Shown here: piece by piece, positions 7,943-15,930 of the stretch
How the letters are laid out: every line of letters starts with the position of its first letter
Numbering within the stretch: the first letter of the stretch is position 1
Assembly (NCBI RefSeq): GCF_900143215.1
Contig: NZ_FRDM01000002.1
Location: forward strand, 124,001-188,000
Source: Geodermatophilus obscurus
GTDB lineage: Bacteria > Actinomycetota > Actinomycetes > Mycobacteriales > Geodermatophilaceae
Reading direction: 5' to 3'
DNA: 64,000 nucleotides
The notes under the pieces: model-generated
Database searches by the model: none
The model's input: the letters and a program-made list of their open reading frames with translations, nothing else
What the model was told of the DNA's origin: nothing
Made by a program: the position numbers and the translations under genes

Positions 7943-8697
7943 GTGCTGCCGGCGGCCGCGTGTCTCGCGCGGTGGCTCGAGTTCGTGGGCGACGCGCTGC
8001 AGCAGCCCGCTGGAGAGCGGTTTCCGCACCAGGACGTGGCGCAGCTGCTCCAAGCCTCCCTCCAGGCGGCCTGCTGCTCCCTGCACGTGGTGAGCGACAC
8101 CTGGGTGGACAGCGTCGCGGGGTGCTGGCCCGCCGGTTACCTGCCGTCGATCCCCTCGCTGGAGCGTCCGCCTGACGCGACCTGGCACCCCCTGATGCGC
8201 TGGTACGCCCACACGGCCAGCACGGCGCCGCAGATCCTGGGGGCGGTGCCGACGGCGATCGCCGGCCGGTCTCTCATGGCGGGCTGGACGGTCTTCGCCC
8301 GACCCTTCGGGATCACCCACCAGATCGCGCTGCCCCTGATCGCCGGAGGTGGCGTCGAGACCTATCTGCTCAGTCGTCCGGACGACGACTTCGGCGACGA
8401 CGACGCCGCCCTCGCCGCGCTGGTCCAACCGGTGCTCGCCGCCCTGTTCCGCCAGCCCGGGTGCTGGCGGAACAGGCGGCCTCCCCGCTGAGGTCGGCGG
8501 CACAGATCGGCCTGACAGGACGCGAGACGGCCGTCCTCCAACTCCTCGCCCGCGGCCTCACCGCCGAGTCGATCGCCCGCCGTCTGGGCTGCTCCCCCCG
8601 GACGGTGCACAAGCACCTCGAGCGGCTCTACCGCAAGATCGGGGTGCGCGACCGGTTGATGGCCGTGCAGGTGGCGCGGTGCCACGGGCTCGTCTGA
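7943..8697 (+). pseudogene. LuxR-family transcriptional regulator with reading frame broken before the HTH domain
   Basis: The first part (7943 to about 8458) encodes roughly 170 residues of an N-terminal sensory-type region. The C-terminal LuxR helix-turn-helix (LTGRETAVLQLLARGLTAES, then RTVHKHLERLYRKIG) lies in the next frame and runs to 8697. One additional G in the CCCGGG run at 8456-8461 would join the two parts into a single protein of about 250 residues with normal LuxR architecture. The break sits in the loop of a perfect 14-bp hairpin. A canonical -1 slippery heptamer is absent. It could be a sequencing error, a true null allele or recoding. The divergent position next to poxB suggests it regulated that operon. 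Confidence 0.7.
8443..8476. repeat. Perfect 14-bp inverted repeat at the LuxR frameshift
   Basis: Arms 8443-8456 and 8463-8476 (CCTGTTCCGCCAGC and its exact complement) flank a 6-nt CCGGGT loop. It lies inside coding sequence, exactly where the regulator changes frame. Confidence 0.8.
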
Positions 8698-8721
8698 CCC
8701 GTCCCGGCTGTCCGCACGAGA

Positions 8722-8751
8722 TCTCAGCGGGCGAGGTCTCAGCGGGCGAGG
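8722..8751. repeat. 15-bp tandem duplication spanning a stop codon
   Basis: TCTCAGCGGGCGAGG occurs twice in direct succession (8722-8736 and 8737-8751). The second copy holds the last codons and stop of the 61-residue membrane protein gene on the minus strand; the first copy repeats them downstream. Confidence 0.8.
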
Positions 8752-8924
8752 AAGTGCACGCCGAGCCACACCCAGGCGAGCAGCACCGCGACCCGTCCCG
8801 GTGTCGTCCGCATGGCGGCGCCCACCGTCTCCGCGACGGTGGCCGGCCCCGCGCCGCGCCGCGCCGCGGCCTCCAGCACCAGGGCGGCGACCAGCAGGAC
8901 GGCGAACCCGGCGACGCCGGTCAC
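8739..8924 (-). CDS. Small two-helix membrane protein, DUF6186-like
   Basis: 61 residues with two hydrophobic helices (residues 4-20 and 45-59) and a C-terminal WVWLGVHFLAR motif. It resembles the short actinobacterial membrane proteins grouped as DUF6186, which often end in GWHFLAR-like sequence; this assignment is from memory of the pattern. The GTG at 8924 overlaps the stop of the upstream gene as GTGA. Function unknown; coupled translation suggests the two proteins work together in the membrane. Confidence 0.6.
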   Translation of the reverse strand: MTGVAGFAVLLVAALVLEAAARRGAGPATVAETVGAAMRTTPGRVAVLLAWVWLGVHFLAR

Positions 8925-9307
8925 CCCGGCCGCCGGGGGCAGGCGCGGGTGACCAGCCAGGCGCCGGCCGCCAACCAGGCGAGGGTCGCTCCGCCGCGCA
9001 GCACCGGGGAGGCGAGCACCGGGTCGGCCAGGTCGCTGAGCGCGGGCAGGTCGTCGTCGGCCAGGGTGGCCAGCTCCCAGGCGACGGCTGCTGCCAGCCA
9101 GCCGAGCCAGGGCAACCCGCGCCGGCCGACCGGCGCCGCCGCCGCGCCCGCCCGCCGGGCGAGGGCCGCCGCGGTGATGACGGCACCGGCAGCGGACACG
9201 GCCAGCAGCGCCCCCGTCGACAGCTCGCCGGCGACGGCCACCGCGGCGGCGCAGCAGACGGCCGACGCGGCGCAGGTGAGCCGGCGCGCGGAGCGGGAAC
9301 ACAGCAT
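8921..9307 (-). CDS. Hypothetical four-helix membrane protein
   Basis: 128 residues with about four transmembrane segments and a polar loop DDDLPALSDLADPVLASP near residues 83-100. This kind of loop is common in paired small membrane genes of Actinomycetes; no function is known. The ATG at 9307 has no Shine-Dalgarno site. A CAGCAT hexamer 6 nt upstream could be the -10 of a leaderless promoter. The start lies only 2 bp from the divergent GTG of the CPBP gene. It is translationally coupled to the 61-residue protein that follows. Confidence 0.6.
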   Translation of the reverse strand: MLCSRSARRLTCAASAVCCAAAVAVAGELSTGALLAVSAAGAVITAAALARRAGAAAAPVGRRGLPWLGWLAAAVAWELATLADDDLPALSDLADPVLASPVLRGGATLAWLAAGAWLVTRACPRRPG

Positions 9308-9309
9308 CC

Positions 9310-10020
9310 GTGCATGCTGGCGCAGCCGACCGCAGGAGGGTGCTCGTCCTCGCCGCGGCGCTGGTCCCGGTGCTCGGCGCCTGGAACAACCTGGTGGTGC
9401 ACCGGCTGCCGGGCCGGCCGGGCTCCTACGTCGTGGCCAACGTCGTGGCGACGGCCGTGCTGCTCGCTGCCGCCCGGGTCAGCGGGCTGTCCTGGGCCGA
9501 GCTCGGGCTCGACCGCCGACGCCTCGCGGCGGGAGCGCGGTGGGGCGGGGCCTGCGCGGCGGTCGTCGCGGCCGGGTACGCGACGGCGCTGGCGCTGCCC
9601 GCCGTCCGACCGCTGCTGGCCGACGCCCGGGCGGCGGGCCTGGACGGGGGCGACCTCGCCGGGGAGGTCCTGGTCCGGATCCCGTTCGGCACCGTCCTGT
9701 GGGAGGAGGTCGCCTTCCGCGGCGTGCTGCTCGCCGCCCTCGTGCGGCTGCTCCCCCGGGCCGGGGCGATCGCTGCGTCCGCGGCGCTGTTCGGGCTCTG
9801 GCACGTCCGTCCCACCCTCGGCGCGCTCGCCGCGAACGACCTCGCCGACGGCCCGCTGGCCCGCACCGGTGCCGTGGTGCTGGCCTGCTTCGGCACCGCG
9901 GCCGCCGGGGTGCTCTTCACCGGCCTGCGGGAGCGCAGCGGGAGTCTGCTGGCCCCCGTGCTGCTCCACCTGGCGACGAACACGCTCGGCCTGGGGGCCG
10001 CGGCCGTCGCGCACCGGTGA
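9310..10020 (+). CDS. CPBP-family intramembrane metalloprotease (CAAX protease-like, Abi)
   Basis: A 236-residue membrane protein of the CPBP/Rce1-like glutamyl protease family. Hallmark motifs are EEVAFRG (about 132-138), FGLWHVRPT (near 160-168) and a C-terminal HLATN block. In this family the paired Glu and the two His-containing motifs form the active site within the membrane. Substrates are unknown here; relatives process lipidated peptides or protect bacteriocin producers. GTG 9310 is the first in-frame start; GTG 9340 touches a CAGGAGG sequence with no spacer, so 9310 is kept. A weak hairpin follows the stop. Confidence 0.8.
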   Translation: MHAGAADRRRVLVLAAALVPVLGAWNNLVVHRLPGRPGSYVVANVVATAVLLAAARVSGLSWAELGLDRRRLAAGARWGGACAAVVAAGYATALALPAVRPLLADARAAGLDGGDLAGEVLVRIPFGTVLWEEVAFRGVLLAALVRLLPRAGAIAASAALFGLWHVRPTLGALAANDLADGPLARTGAVVLACFGTAAAGVLFTGLRERSGSLLAPVLLHLATNTLGLGAAAVAHR

Positions 10021-10046
10021 AGGACCCGGCCCCCGTGCAGGGTCCT
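10021..10046 (+). terminator. Weak hairpin after the CPBP gene
   Basis: AGGACCC (10021-10027) pairs with GGGTCCT (10040-10046) across a 12-nt loop immediately after the stop codon. There is no U-run, as is usual in this G+C class. It may terminate or only mark the 3' end. Confidence 0.35.
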
Positions 10047-10076
10047 GCAACGGTGGGGGGCAAGGGGTCCGTTCTC

Positions 10077-10082
10077 TAGACT
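10077..10082 (+). promoter_or_regulatory. Putative -10 element TAGACT of a leaderless promoter
   Basis: TAGACT (TANNNT) ends 8 nt before the ATG at 10091, with no ribosome site in between. It is the clearest leaderless layout in the window because it also stands out from the surrounding G+C. Confidence 0.5.
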
Positions 10083-10090
10083 CTCGCCCG

Positions 10091-11944
10091 ATGACGACGG
10101 GGAGGTGGCGGGCGGCGCTCGCCGTCCTCGCGCTCGTCGCCGGCGCGGCGGCCGTGCTGACCAACACGGCGCTCTTCCCGCTCTACTCCCTCAACCGCGA
10201 CGACTCCGTCTACGTCGCCATGGCCCGGCTGCTCGAGGCCGGCACGGTGACCCTCCCCGCCGACCACGACGCGTTCCGGCCCTGGGCCTCGGCGGTGGTC
10301 GGTGACCGGATCGTGCTGAAGTACACGCCGCCCTGGCCGGCCGTGATCGCGGCCGGCGACCTGCTCAGCGGCTCGCCACGGGCGGCCCTGGCGGTCAGCG
10401 CGGCGGCCGCGGCGGCGCACGTCGCGCTGCTGGCCGCCGAGGTGCTGCGCGACCGCGCCGTCGCGCTCACCGCCGGCGGGCTGTTCGCGCTGTCGCCGGT
10501 GGTCGTCGTGCAGAGCGGCACGTACCTGCCCTACCTGTTCTCCCTGGCGCTGGGCCTGGGCGCCGCCGTCCTGCTGCTGTCGGGGACGCGGCTGGGCTCG
10601 ACCCCCCGGCTGGTCGCGGCCGGCGTGGTGGCCGGCGTCGCCGCCTTCGCCCGGCCCTTCGACGCGCTGCTGACCGTGGCGCCGTTCGCACTCGCCGCCC
10701 TGCTCGCGCGGGAGCGTGGCGGGCTGTCCCGGCTCGGCGTCGTCCTCCGGGTCGCGGCCGGAGCGCTGCCGGTGCTGGCGCTGACGCTGGTCTACAACGC
10801 CGTCGTCGTCGGCGGCCCGTTCCGGCTGCCGTTCACCGTCACCGGCCCGCAGGACACCTTCGGCTTCGGCGACCGCGGCGTCTTCCCGCAGTACACGGTG
10901 CACTTCACCGCCGCGGACGGGCTGGCCGGCCTGCTCGCCAACGCCGTCGCGACGCCCGGCTGGGTCGCCGGCGGGGTGCTGCTCGTGGCGCTGGCCGTCC
11001 TCGGCCTGGCTCGGACGCGCGGCGCCGCGCGGTGGGCGGTCGCGGCGCTGGCCGTCGTCGTGCCGCTGGGCTACCTGCCGTTCTGGGGCCCCTGGGCGAT
11101 CAGCGCGCAGTGGGAGGGCCTGGAGCTGTTCGGCCCCTTCTACTGGCTGCCGGTGGTGGTCCCGCTGGCCGTGTTCGGCGCCGCCGGCCTGGTGCGGGTG
11201 GCGCGACGGGGGCGGACGCCGGCCGCCGTCCTCCTGGTGGCGATGGTCGTGCTGACCGCGCTCGCCGTGCCCGGCCCCGTGGCCGGGAACCGGGCGGTGA
11301 CCGCGGAGTACCGGGCGGTGCAGCAGGTGGTCGAGGACGCCGGCCTCGACGACGCGCTGCTGTTCCTGCCGGAGCGGGGCGACCTGGGCTTCGAGAGCGA
11401 CACGCCGTTCCTGCAGAACGACCCGGCACTGCGGCAGCCGGTGCTCTACGCCGAGCAGCGCGGCGCGGCCGACCTCGCACTGGCCGCGCGGTTCCCGGGC
11501 CGCTCGCTGCACCGGTTGTCGGGGGACGACGACGGCCCGCCGGTCGTGGAGCCGCTCCGGGTGGACGCCGGCCCGCAGGTCACCCTCCGGTCGAGGTCGA
11601 CGCCGCGTCCGGGCGCCGTCGCCTACCTGCGGGTCGGGGACCGCACGTACGAGCAGCCGCTGGGCCCCACCGGGGAGGTGACCTGGACCGTCGCCGCGCC
11701 CGGCGCGGCGGCCGGCCCCGGGGCCGTGGTGCTGGCCGACGACGGCGTGCTCGCGGTGGGCCTGGCGGCCCGGTCCCCGGGGGACGACGGCCCCGGCGAC
11801 CGTTGGGAGCGGCGGATCGCCCACCGCACCGTGGACGGCGGGGCGCGGGTGGAGCTGCTGCGGCCGGGACAGGCCTGGGTACGCACCGACGGCGGCGGCT
11901 GGGTGCCCGACGCGGCCGGCGGCCCGGTCGACGAACTGGGTTAG
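10091..11944 (+). CDS. Large membrane protein, GT39/ArnT-like (glycosyltransferase family 39 type)
   Basis: 617 residues. About 11 transmembrane helices fill residues 1-400, followed by a roughly 200-residue soluble C-terminal domain. The first periplasmic loop begins LNRDDSVYVAMARLLEAG (about 31-48), with the acidic DD pair in the position of the catalytic Asp of GT-C enzymes such as ArnT and protein O-mannosyltransferases. These use polyprenyl-linked sugars to modify lipids or proteins outside the membrane; the acceptor is unknown. The start is ATG 10091, 8 nt after TAGACT. It ends head-to-head against the hydrolase on the other strand, overlapping by 4 bp. Confidence 0.65.
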   Translation: MTTGRWRAALAVLALVAGAAAVLTNTALFPLYSLNRDDSVYVAMARLLEAGTVTLPADHDAFRPWASAVVGDRIVLKYTPPWPAVIAAGDLLSGSPRAALAVSAAAAAAHVALLAAEVLRDRAVALTAGGLFALSPVVVVQSGTYLPYLFSLALGLGAAVLLLSGTRLGSTPRLVAAGVVAGVAAFARPFDALLTVAPFALAALLARERGGLSRLGVVLRVAAGALPVLALTLVYNAVVVGGPFRLPFTVTGPQDTFGFGDRGVFPQYTVHFTAADGLAGLLANAVATPGWVAGGVLLVALAVLGLARTRGAARWAVAALAVVVPLGYLPFWGPWAISAQWEGLELFGPFYWLPVVVPLAVFGAAGLVRVARRGRTPAAVLLVAMVVLTALAVPGPVAGNRAVTAEYRAVQQVVEDAGLDDALLFLPERGDLGFESDTPFLQNDPALRQPVLYAEQRGAADLALAARFPGRSLHRLSGDDDGPPVVEPLRVDAGPQVTLRSRSTPRPGAVAYLRVGDRTYEQPLGPTGEVTWTVAAPGAAAGPGAVVLADDGVLAVGLAARSPGDDGPGDRWERRIAHRTVDGGARVELLRPGQAWVRTDGGGWVPDAAGGPVDELG

Positions 11945-13119
11945 GCCAACCGCCGCTCCAGCCAGTCGAGGACGCGCTCCCCGCGCAGGCCCACCGCGAG
12001 CGGCTCGCAGTGGCCGTCCGCGCCCTCCTCGGCGGTGAAGCGCACGAGGTCCCTGGGGCTGGTCAGCATGTCGTACAGCCGCCGGGACTGCCCCGGCCAG
12101 AACTGCTCGTGGTCGGGGTCGGTGACCAGCACCGGGCAGGTGATCCGTCCGACGACGTCCCCGCTCAAGGTGTAGGCGCGGGCGGCGGTGAAGAAGTCGA
12201 ACGGCGAGGTGGTGCCGTAGGGCCGCATCCGCCACGTCATCATCGCCTGGACGCGCGGGGACAGCCGCCATCCCAGCGCCATCTCCTTGTCGAAGACCTC
12301 CCGATCGCCGGTGTCGAGCAGCCGCACGAGGTGGTGCGGCAGGTGGCCGAGCATCGCCGCGGACACGTCCACCACGCCCGGGTCGGCGACGGCGGCGGTC
12401 ACGCGGTGCTCGAAGGCCACGGCGCGCGGCACCCAGTAGCCGGCCTGGCTGACGCCGACCAGGACCAGTCGGCGCGGGTCGACGTCGGAACGGGCGAGCA
12501 GGGCGTCGACGACCGGGGTGACGACGTGCTCCCAGTCGGGCCGGAAGGGCAGCCCCTGGCGGACGAGGGCGGCGTTCTGCCCGGGGCCGTCGAAGGTCAT
12601 CGCGTTCCACCCGCGGGCCAGGGCGGCGGAGATGCCGCGCACCCAGGCGCCGACGACCGAGCCGTCGCTGCCGTTGTTGTAGACCAGCGTGCGCCGCGGC
12701 TCGTCCGCCGCGCCGGAGCGGAACAGGTAGCCGGGCAGGGTGGTGCCCTCGTACGGGACCTCGAGGCGCTCGACGGCGAGGTCGGTCGCGTCGACGAACG
12801 CGTCCCAGGCCCGGCGGTGCCGCTCCCAGACCGCGGCGAACAGGCCCTCCTCGTCCGTGCGGTCGGCCGCTCCCGCCGCGGTGGCGAGGTAGTTGGCCGC
12901 GCGGAGGGACCGGGCCGCGACCGAGGCGGAGCTGCCCTCCTCGGCCAGGAGCCGCTCGGCGGTGGCGGTCCACTCGTCGACCCAGGACCGGCCCCGGCCG
13001 TCGTGGATCCGGTCGACGGTGCTGAGCACCTCGCCGACGTCCGCGGCCCCGGCGAACACCCCGCCGAGGACGTTGCGGGTGGCGAAGTCGAAGTCCTCGT
13101 CCTGGAACAGCCGGCGCAC
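11941..13119 (-). CDS. Alpha/beta hydrolase, FrsA/DUF1100-like with helical N-terminal extension
   Basis: 392 residues. A helical N-terminal region (about 1-130) precedes an alpha/beta-hydrolase core with strand-turn LVYNNGSDGS, nucleophile elbow GVSQAGYWV and a C-terminal HCEP that probably supplies the base. The size and layout match the FrsA/2,6-dihydropseudooxynicotine hydrolase group of esterases and C-C hydrolases. The GTG at 13119 is chosen because a near-perfect GGGAGGTGA ribosome site lies 5 nt upstream; an in-frame ATG at 13152 lacks one. Cytoplasmic, substrate unknown. It is divergent from the EamA-type transporter across about 180 bp. Confidence 0.75.
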   Translation of the reverse strand: MRRLFQDEDFDFATRNVLGGVFAGAADVGEVLSTVDRIHDGRGRSWVDEWTATAERLLAEEGSSASVAARSLRAANYLATAAGAADRTDEEGLFAAVWERHRRAWDAFVDATDLAVERLEVPYEGTTLPGYLFRSGAADEPRRTLVYNNGSDGSVVGAWVRGISAALARGWNAMTFDGPGQNAALVRQGLPFRPDWEHVVTPVVDALLARSDVDPRRLVLVGVSQAGYWVPRAVAFEHRVTAAVADPGVVDVSAAMLGHLPHHLVRLLDTGDREVFDKEMALGWRLSPRVQAMMTWRMRPYGTTSPFDFFTAARAYTLSGDVVGRITCPVLVTDPDHEQFWPGQSRRLYDMLTSPRDLVRFTAEEGADGHCEPLAVGLRGERVLDWLERRLA

Positions 13120-13298
13120 GACGGTCACCTCCCGGATGGGTGCGACGACCATCCCGTGCGCGGCGGCCGGGCGGCCCCGGCCGGTGCCGCCCGGTGCCAG
13201 GGGCGTGCGGGTCGTTCCGCGCCGCGAGCGGACCAACCGGTTCCGTGACGCCGCTCGACGGGGTTCCCGGGCGCGACGCGGACCGGGAGCATGGCGCG

Positions 13299-14165
13299 GT
13301 GACCGGACTGGCCGCGGCGCTCGCGCTCCTGGCCGCCGTCCTGTTCGCCGTCGCCTCGGCGGTGCAGCAGCGGTCGGCCGCCGACGTCCCGGACGCCGAC
13401 GCCCGCGGCGCACGGCTGGTGCTGGCGCTGGCCCGGAACCCGCGGTGGTGGGCCGGGACGCTCAGCGACACCGCCGGGTTCGCCGCGCAGGCGGCGGCGC
13501 TCGGCCTGGGCTCGCTGCTGCTGGTCCAGCCGCTGCTGGTCACCACCCTGCTGGTCGCGCTGCCGCTCGGCGCCCGCTGGGGCGGCCGGCGGCTGCACCG
13601 GTCGGACTGGGTGTGGGCGGCGCTGCTCGTGCTCGCGCTGGCCGTGTTCGCGGTGGTGGGGGAGCCGACGGCGGGCGTCGACCGGGCCGGCTGGCGGTCG
13701 TGGCTGCCGGCGTGGATCGTCCTCGGCCTGCTCGTCGGCGGCTGCCTGGCCGGCGCGGCGGTCCGCCGGGGGACGGCGCGGGCGGTGCTGCTCGCCGTCG
13801 CGGCGGGTGTGGCCTACGGGGTGGGGGCGGCGCTGACCAAGGGCGTGGTGAGCCGGCTGGACGACGGGCTGCTCGCGCTGCTGACCGGCTGGGAGACCTG
13901 GCTGCTCGCCGTCGCGCTGGCCGGCGGCACGCTGCTGCAGCAGTCGGCCTACCAGGCCGGCGCCCTGGAGGCGTCACTGCCGGCGGTGACCGTGGGGGAG
14001 CCGGTGGTCGCGGTCGCGCTGGGCATGGGGGTGCTGGGGGAGCGGCTGCAGGCCGACGGCGCGGAGTGGGCGCTCATCGGCGTCCTCGTCGTCGTGATGG
14101 CCGCCGCGACGGTCGCGCTGGCCCGCGCCGCGGCCCGGGACGGCGCCCTCGTCCCTGCCGGATGA
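13299..14165 (+). CDS. DMT-superfamily (EamA-like) transporter
   Basis: 288 residues with about ten hydrophobic helices in two homologous halves. It contains the glutamate-rich end of each half (GEPTAG, and VGEPVVAVALGMGVLGERL near 238-256) typical of DMT/EamA metabolite exporters. It sits in the inner membrane and probably exports a small metabolite. Start GTG 13299 follows a GGGAGC sequence. Convergent with the F420/NADP-type reductase downstream. No substrate can be inferred from its neighbours. Confidence 0.75.
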   Translation: MTGLAAALALLAAVLFAVASAVQQRSAADVPDADARGARLVLALARNPRWWAGTLSDTAGFAAQAAALGLGSLLLVQPLLVTTLLVALPLGARWGGRRLHRSDWVWAALLVLALAVFAVVGEPTAGVDRAGWRSWLPAWIVLGLLVGGCLAGAAVRRGTARAVLLAVAAGVAYGVGAALTKGVVSRLDDGLLALLTGWETWLLAVALAGGTLLQQSAYQAGALEASLPAVTVGEPVVAVALGMGVLGERLQADGAEWALIGVLVVVMAAATVALARAAARDGALVPAG

Positions 14166-14208
14166 CGGTGGACGAGGGCGTTGAGACCGGCCCGAGTGAT
14201 GTGCGGCC

Positions 14209-14901
14209 CTACGCGTCCCGGTAGCGCACGGCCGCGTCCAGCCTGTCCTCCAGCATCTCCGGTGTGACCCGGCGTCCGGGCCACGTGGGGTACCCGGTGC
14301 CCGGGACCGCGTAGGGCTGGACGTAGGCCGCGGTGTCGCGCTGGTAGCGCCAGCCCTCGGACAGCGGGCCGACGTCGTAGGCGTCGTAGCCGATCGAGTC
14401 GAGGAACCCGGCCACCGTCTGCTTGGCCGCCTCGTCGTCGCCGGCGATGGCGAGCACGGAGCGCTCGGGGTGACCTGCGGGGCGCTGCAGGCTGCCGAGG
14501 TGGCTGACGTAGATGTTGTTGAAGGCCTTCACGACGCGCGACTGCGGGAGGTGTGCCTGGAGCAGTTCGCTGGTCGTCGTGGACTCGTCGTCGAGCTCGG
14601 CGACGTGCCCGTCGCGCTCGGGGTAGTAGTTGTTCGTGTCGATGACGACCTTGCCGCGCAGCGGCTCGACCGGCACCTGGCGGTAGGCCTTCAGCGGGAC
14701 GGTCACCACGACGATGTCGCCGGCCGCGGCTGCCTCGGCTGCGGTGGCCGCTCGTGCCCGCGGTCCGAGCTCGTCCACGAGGTCGGTGAGGGTCTCCGGT
14801 CCGCGACTGTTGCTGAGGACCACGTCGTGGCCGGCGGCGACCGCGAGCCGGGCGACGGTGCTGCCGATGTTCCCACTGCCGATGAGTCCGATGGTCGCCA
14901 C
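14209..14901 (-). CDS. NADPH-dependent F420 reductase-type / NADP oxidoreductase (coenzyme F420-dependent family)
   Basis: 230 residues beginning with a Rossmann motif IGLIGSGNIGSTVARL and followed by SNSRGPETL, the NADP-phosphate-binding segment of this family. A central block KAFNNIYVSHLG matches the F420H2:NADP oxidoreductase/STEAP-like group. Such enzymes move hydride between NADP(H) and F420 or another flavin-like partner in the cytosol. Start is GTG 14901, in frame with the Rossmann strand, with only a weak purine site. A tandem 13-bp direct repeat lies 74-99 bp upstream and may be its operator. Confidence 0.75.
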   Translation of the reverse strand: MATIGLIGSGNIGSTVARLAVAAGHDVVLSNSRGPETLTDLVDELGPRARAATAAEAAAAGDIVVVTVPLKAYRQVPVEPLRGKVVIDTNNYYPERDGHVAELDDESTTTSELLQAHLPQSRVVKAFNNIYVSHLGSLQRPAGHPERSVLAIAGDDEAAKQTVAGFLDSIGYDAYDVGPLSEGWRYQRDTAAYVQPYAVPGTGYPTWPGRRVTPEMLEDRLDAAVRYRDA

Positions 14902-15201
14902 GTACGCCGCAAGCCGGTCACGGGCAGAGCCATTCCCGGTGCGGCGTCCTGCACCTCGTTCCCACCTGGGCTCTGGACACTTGTGACGGACACCTGTGAC
15001 GCGTCCGGCCACAGCGGCCTGCAGGCGGCTGTACGGACACCAGGAGGGGCGGCCCCGCCGCCCACTGTCTTGGAACGACGGGGCCTGACCGCTGCAGCTC
15101 CCGCGGAAGCCGTGGCGGCTGCTCGTGAGTCTCCGGGGGTTCTGGATCCTGGGCGACTCGGTGGGTGCCGGGGCTTGGTCAGCTCCCCGGTGCCGGTGGG
15201 C
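14902..15201. other. Intergenic stretch of about 300 bp
   Basis: Upstream of the F420/NADP-type gene and downstream of the GAF-ANTAR gene (both minus strand). It holds the tandem 13-bp repeat at 14975-15000. I see no convincing coding sequence in it. Confidence 0.5.
14975..15000. promoter_or_regulatory. Tandem 13-bp direct repeat, putative operator
   Basis: GGACACTTGTGAC (14975-14987) is immediately followed by GGACACCTGTGAC (14988-15000), one mismatch in 13. The 13-bp period places both copies on roughly the same DNA face. It lies upstream of the reductase gene that starts at 14901. The binding protein is unknown. Confidence 0.5.
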
Positions 15202-15930
15202 TCACCGGTGGGGATGTTCGCCGGTGCGGACCAGGTGTTCGGCGACCGCGCGCAGCTTGCGGTTCGTCTTCATCGACATCCGGGCCAGGACCTGGAACGC
15301 CTGGTCCGCGGTGAGCTTGTGGCGCGCCATCAGGATGCCTTTGGCCTGGTCGATGACGCCCCGCGTCTCCAGGGCGGTCTGCAGGTTGGCGGCCCTGTCC
15401 ATGGCACCCCGGTAGGCGTACAGGTTGCCGGCGGCGACCGCAGCGTAGGGAGCGAACCTCGCGGCCGCCGAGCGGCTGTCCTCGTCGAAAGCGTGCGGCT
15501 CGCGGGCGTAGATGTTCAGCCCGCCGGCGACCTGCTCGTCCTCATCGATGACCAGCGGGACGGACAGGGAGCTGAGGGCGCCGCGCTCGGCCGCCCGCGG
15601 CATGTAGTCCGGCCACCGGCTGTCGGTGCGGGTGTCGCCGATCTCGATCAGCTCGCCGGTGCGGGCGGCGTGCAGGCACGGGCCGTGCCCGCGGTCGTAC
15701 TGCGACTCGTCCAGGTCGGTGGCCAGTCGACCGGTAGAGGCCACCGTGCTCGGGGCATCCTTCACCAGCAGCGACACCGACACCTCGGTGCGACCCGGCA
15801 TCACCGTCTTGGTCAGGTCGGCCACGATCTGCAGCAGCGCCTCCATCGACAGGTCGCGCAAGGACAACTGTCCCAGGCGCTCCAGCACCTCGGCCGCCTT
15901 CGCGGAATGTGAGTTCTGGCTGCTGACCAC
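15202..15930 (-). CDS. GAF and ANTAR domain protein (putative RNA-binding antiterminator)
   Basis: 242 residues. A GAF sensory domain occupies about residues 20-165 (with YDRGHGPCLHAARTGE and SLSVPLVIDEDEQVAGGLNIYA). An ANTAR domain follows at about 172-235 (QTALETRGVIDQAKGILMAR, then AFQVLARMSMKTNRKLRAVAE). ANTAR proteins bind paired RNA hairpins and prevent transcription termination; actinobacterial GAF-ANTAR proteins often answer to stress or nutrient signals. GTG 15930 has a GGAGG site 7 nt upstream. A palindrome CCGGT-N8-ACCGG overlaps that leader and could bear on autoregulation. No partner kinase is adjacent. Confidence 0.9.
   Translation of the reverse strand: MVSSQNSHSAKAAEVLERLGQLSLRDLSMEALLQIVADLTKTVMPGRTEVSVSLLVKDAPSTVASTGRLATDLDESQYDRGHGPCLHAARTGELIEIGDTRTDSRWPDYMPRAAERGALSSLSVPLVIDEDEQVAGGLNIYAREPHAFDEDSRSAAARFAPYAAVAAGNLYAYRGAMDRAANLQTALETRGVIDQAKGILMARHKLTADQAFQVLARMSMKTNRKLRAVAEHLVRTGEHPHR

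Noticed and set aside
8443-8476. Programmed -1 frameshifting at the LuxR hairpin
   Set aside because: No X_XXY_YYZ slippery heptamer is present in the zero frame: CCC and GGG codons would re-pair with GCC and CGG. The hairpin is also centred on the shift, not 5-9 nt after it. Homopolymer indel or mutation is more likely.
4502-8503. One giant minus-strand protein across the GH13 and poxB genes
   Set aside because: The open frame exists only because high-G+C DNA has few stops. The recognisable domains lie in two frames joined by a GTGA overlap.
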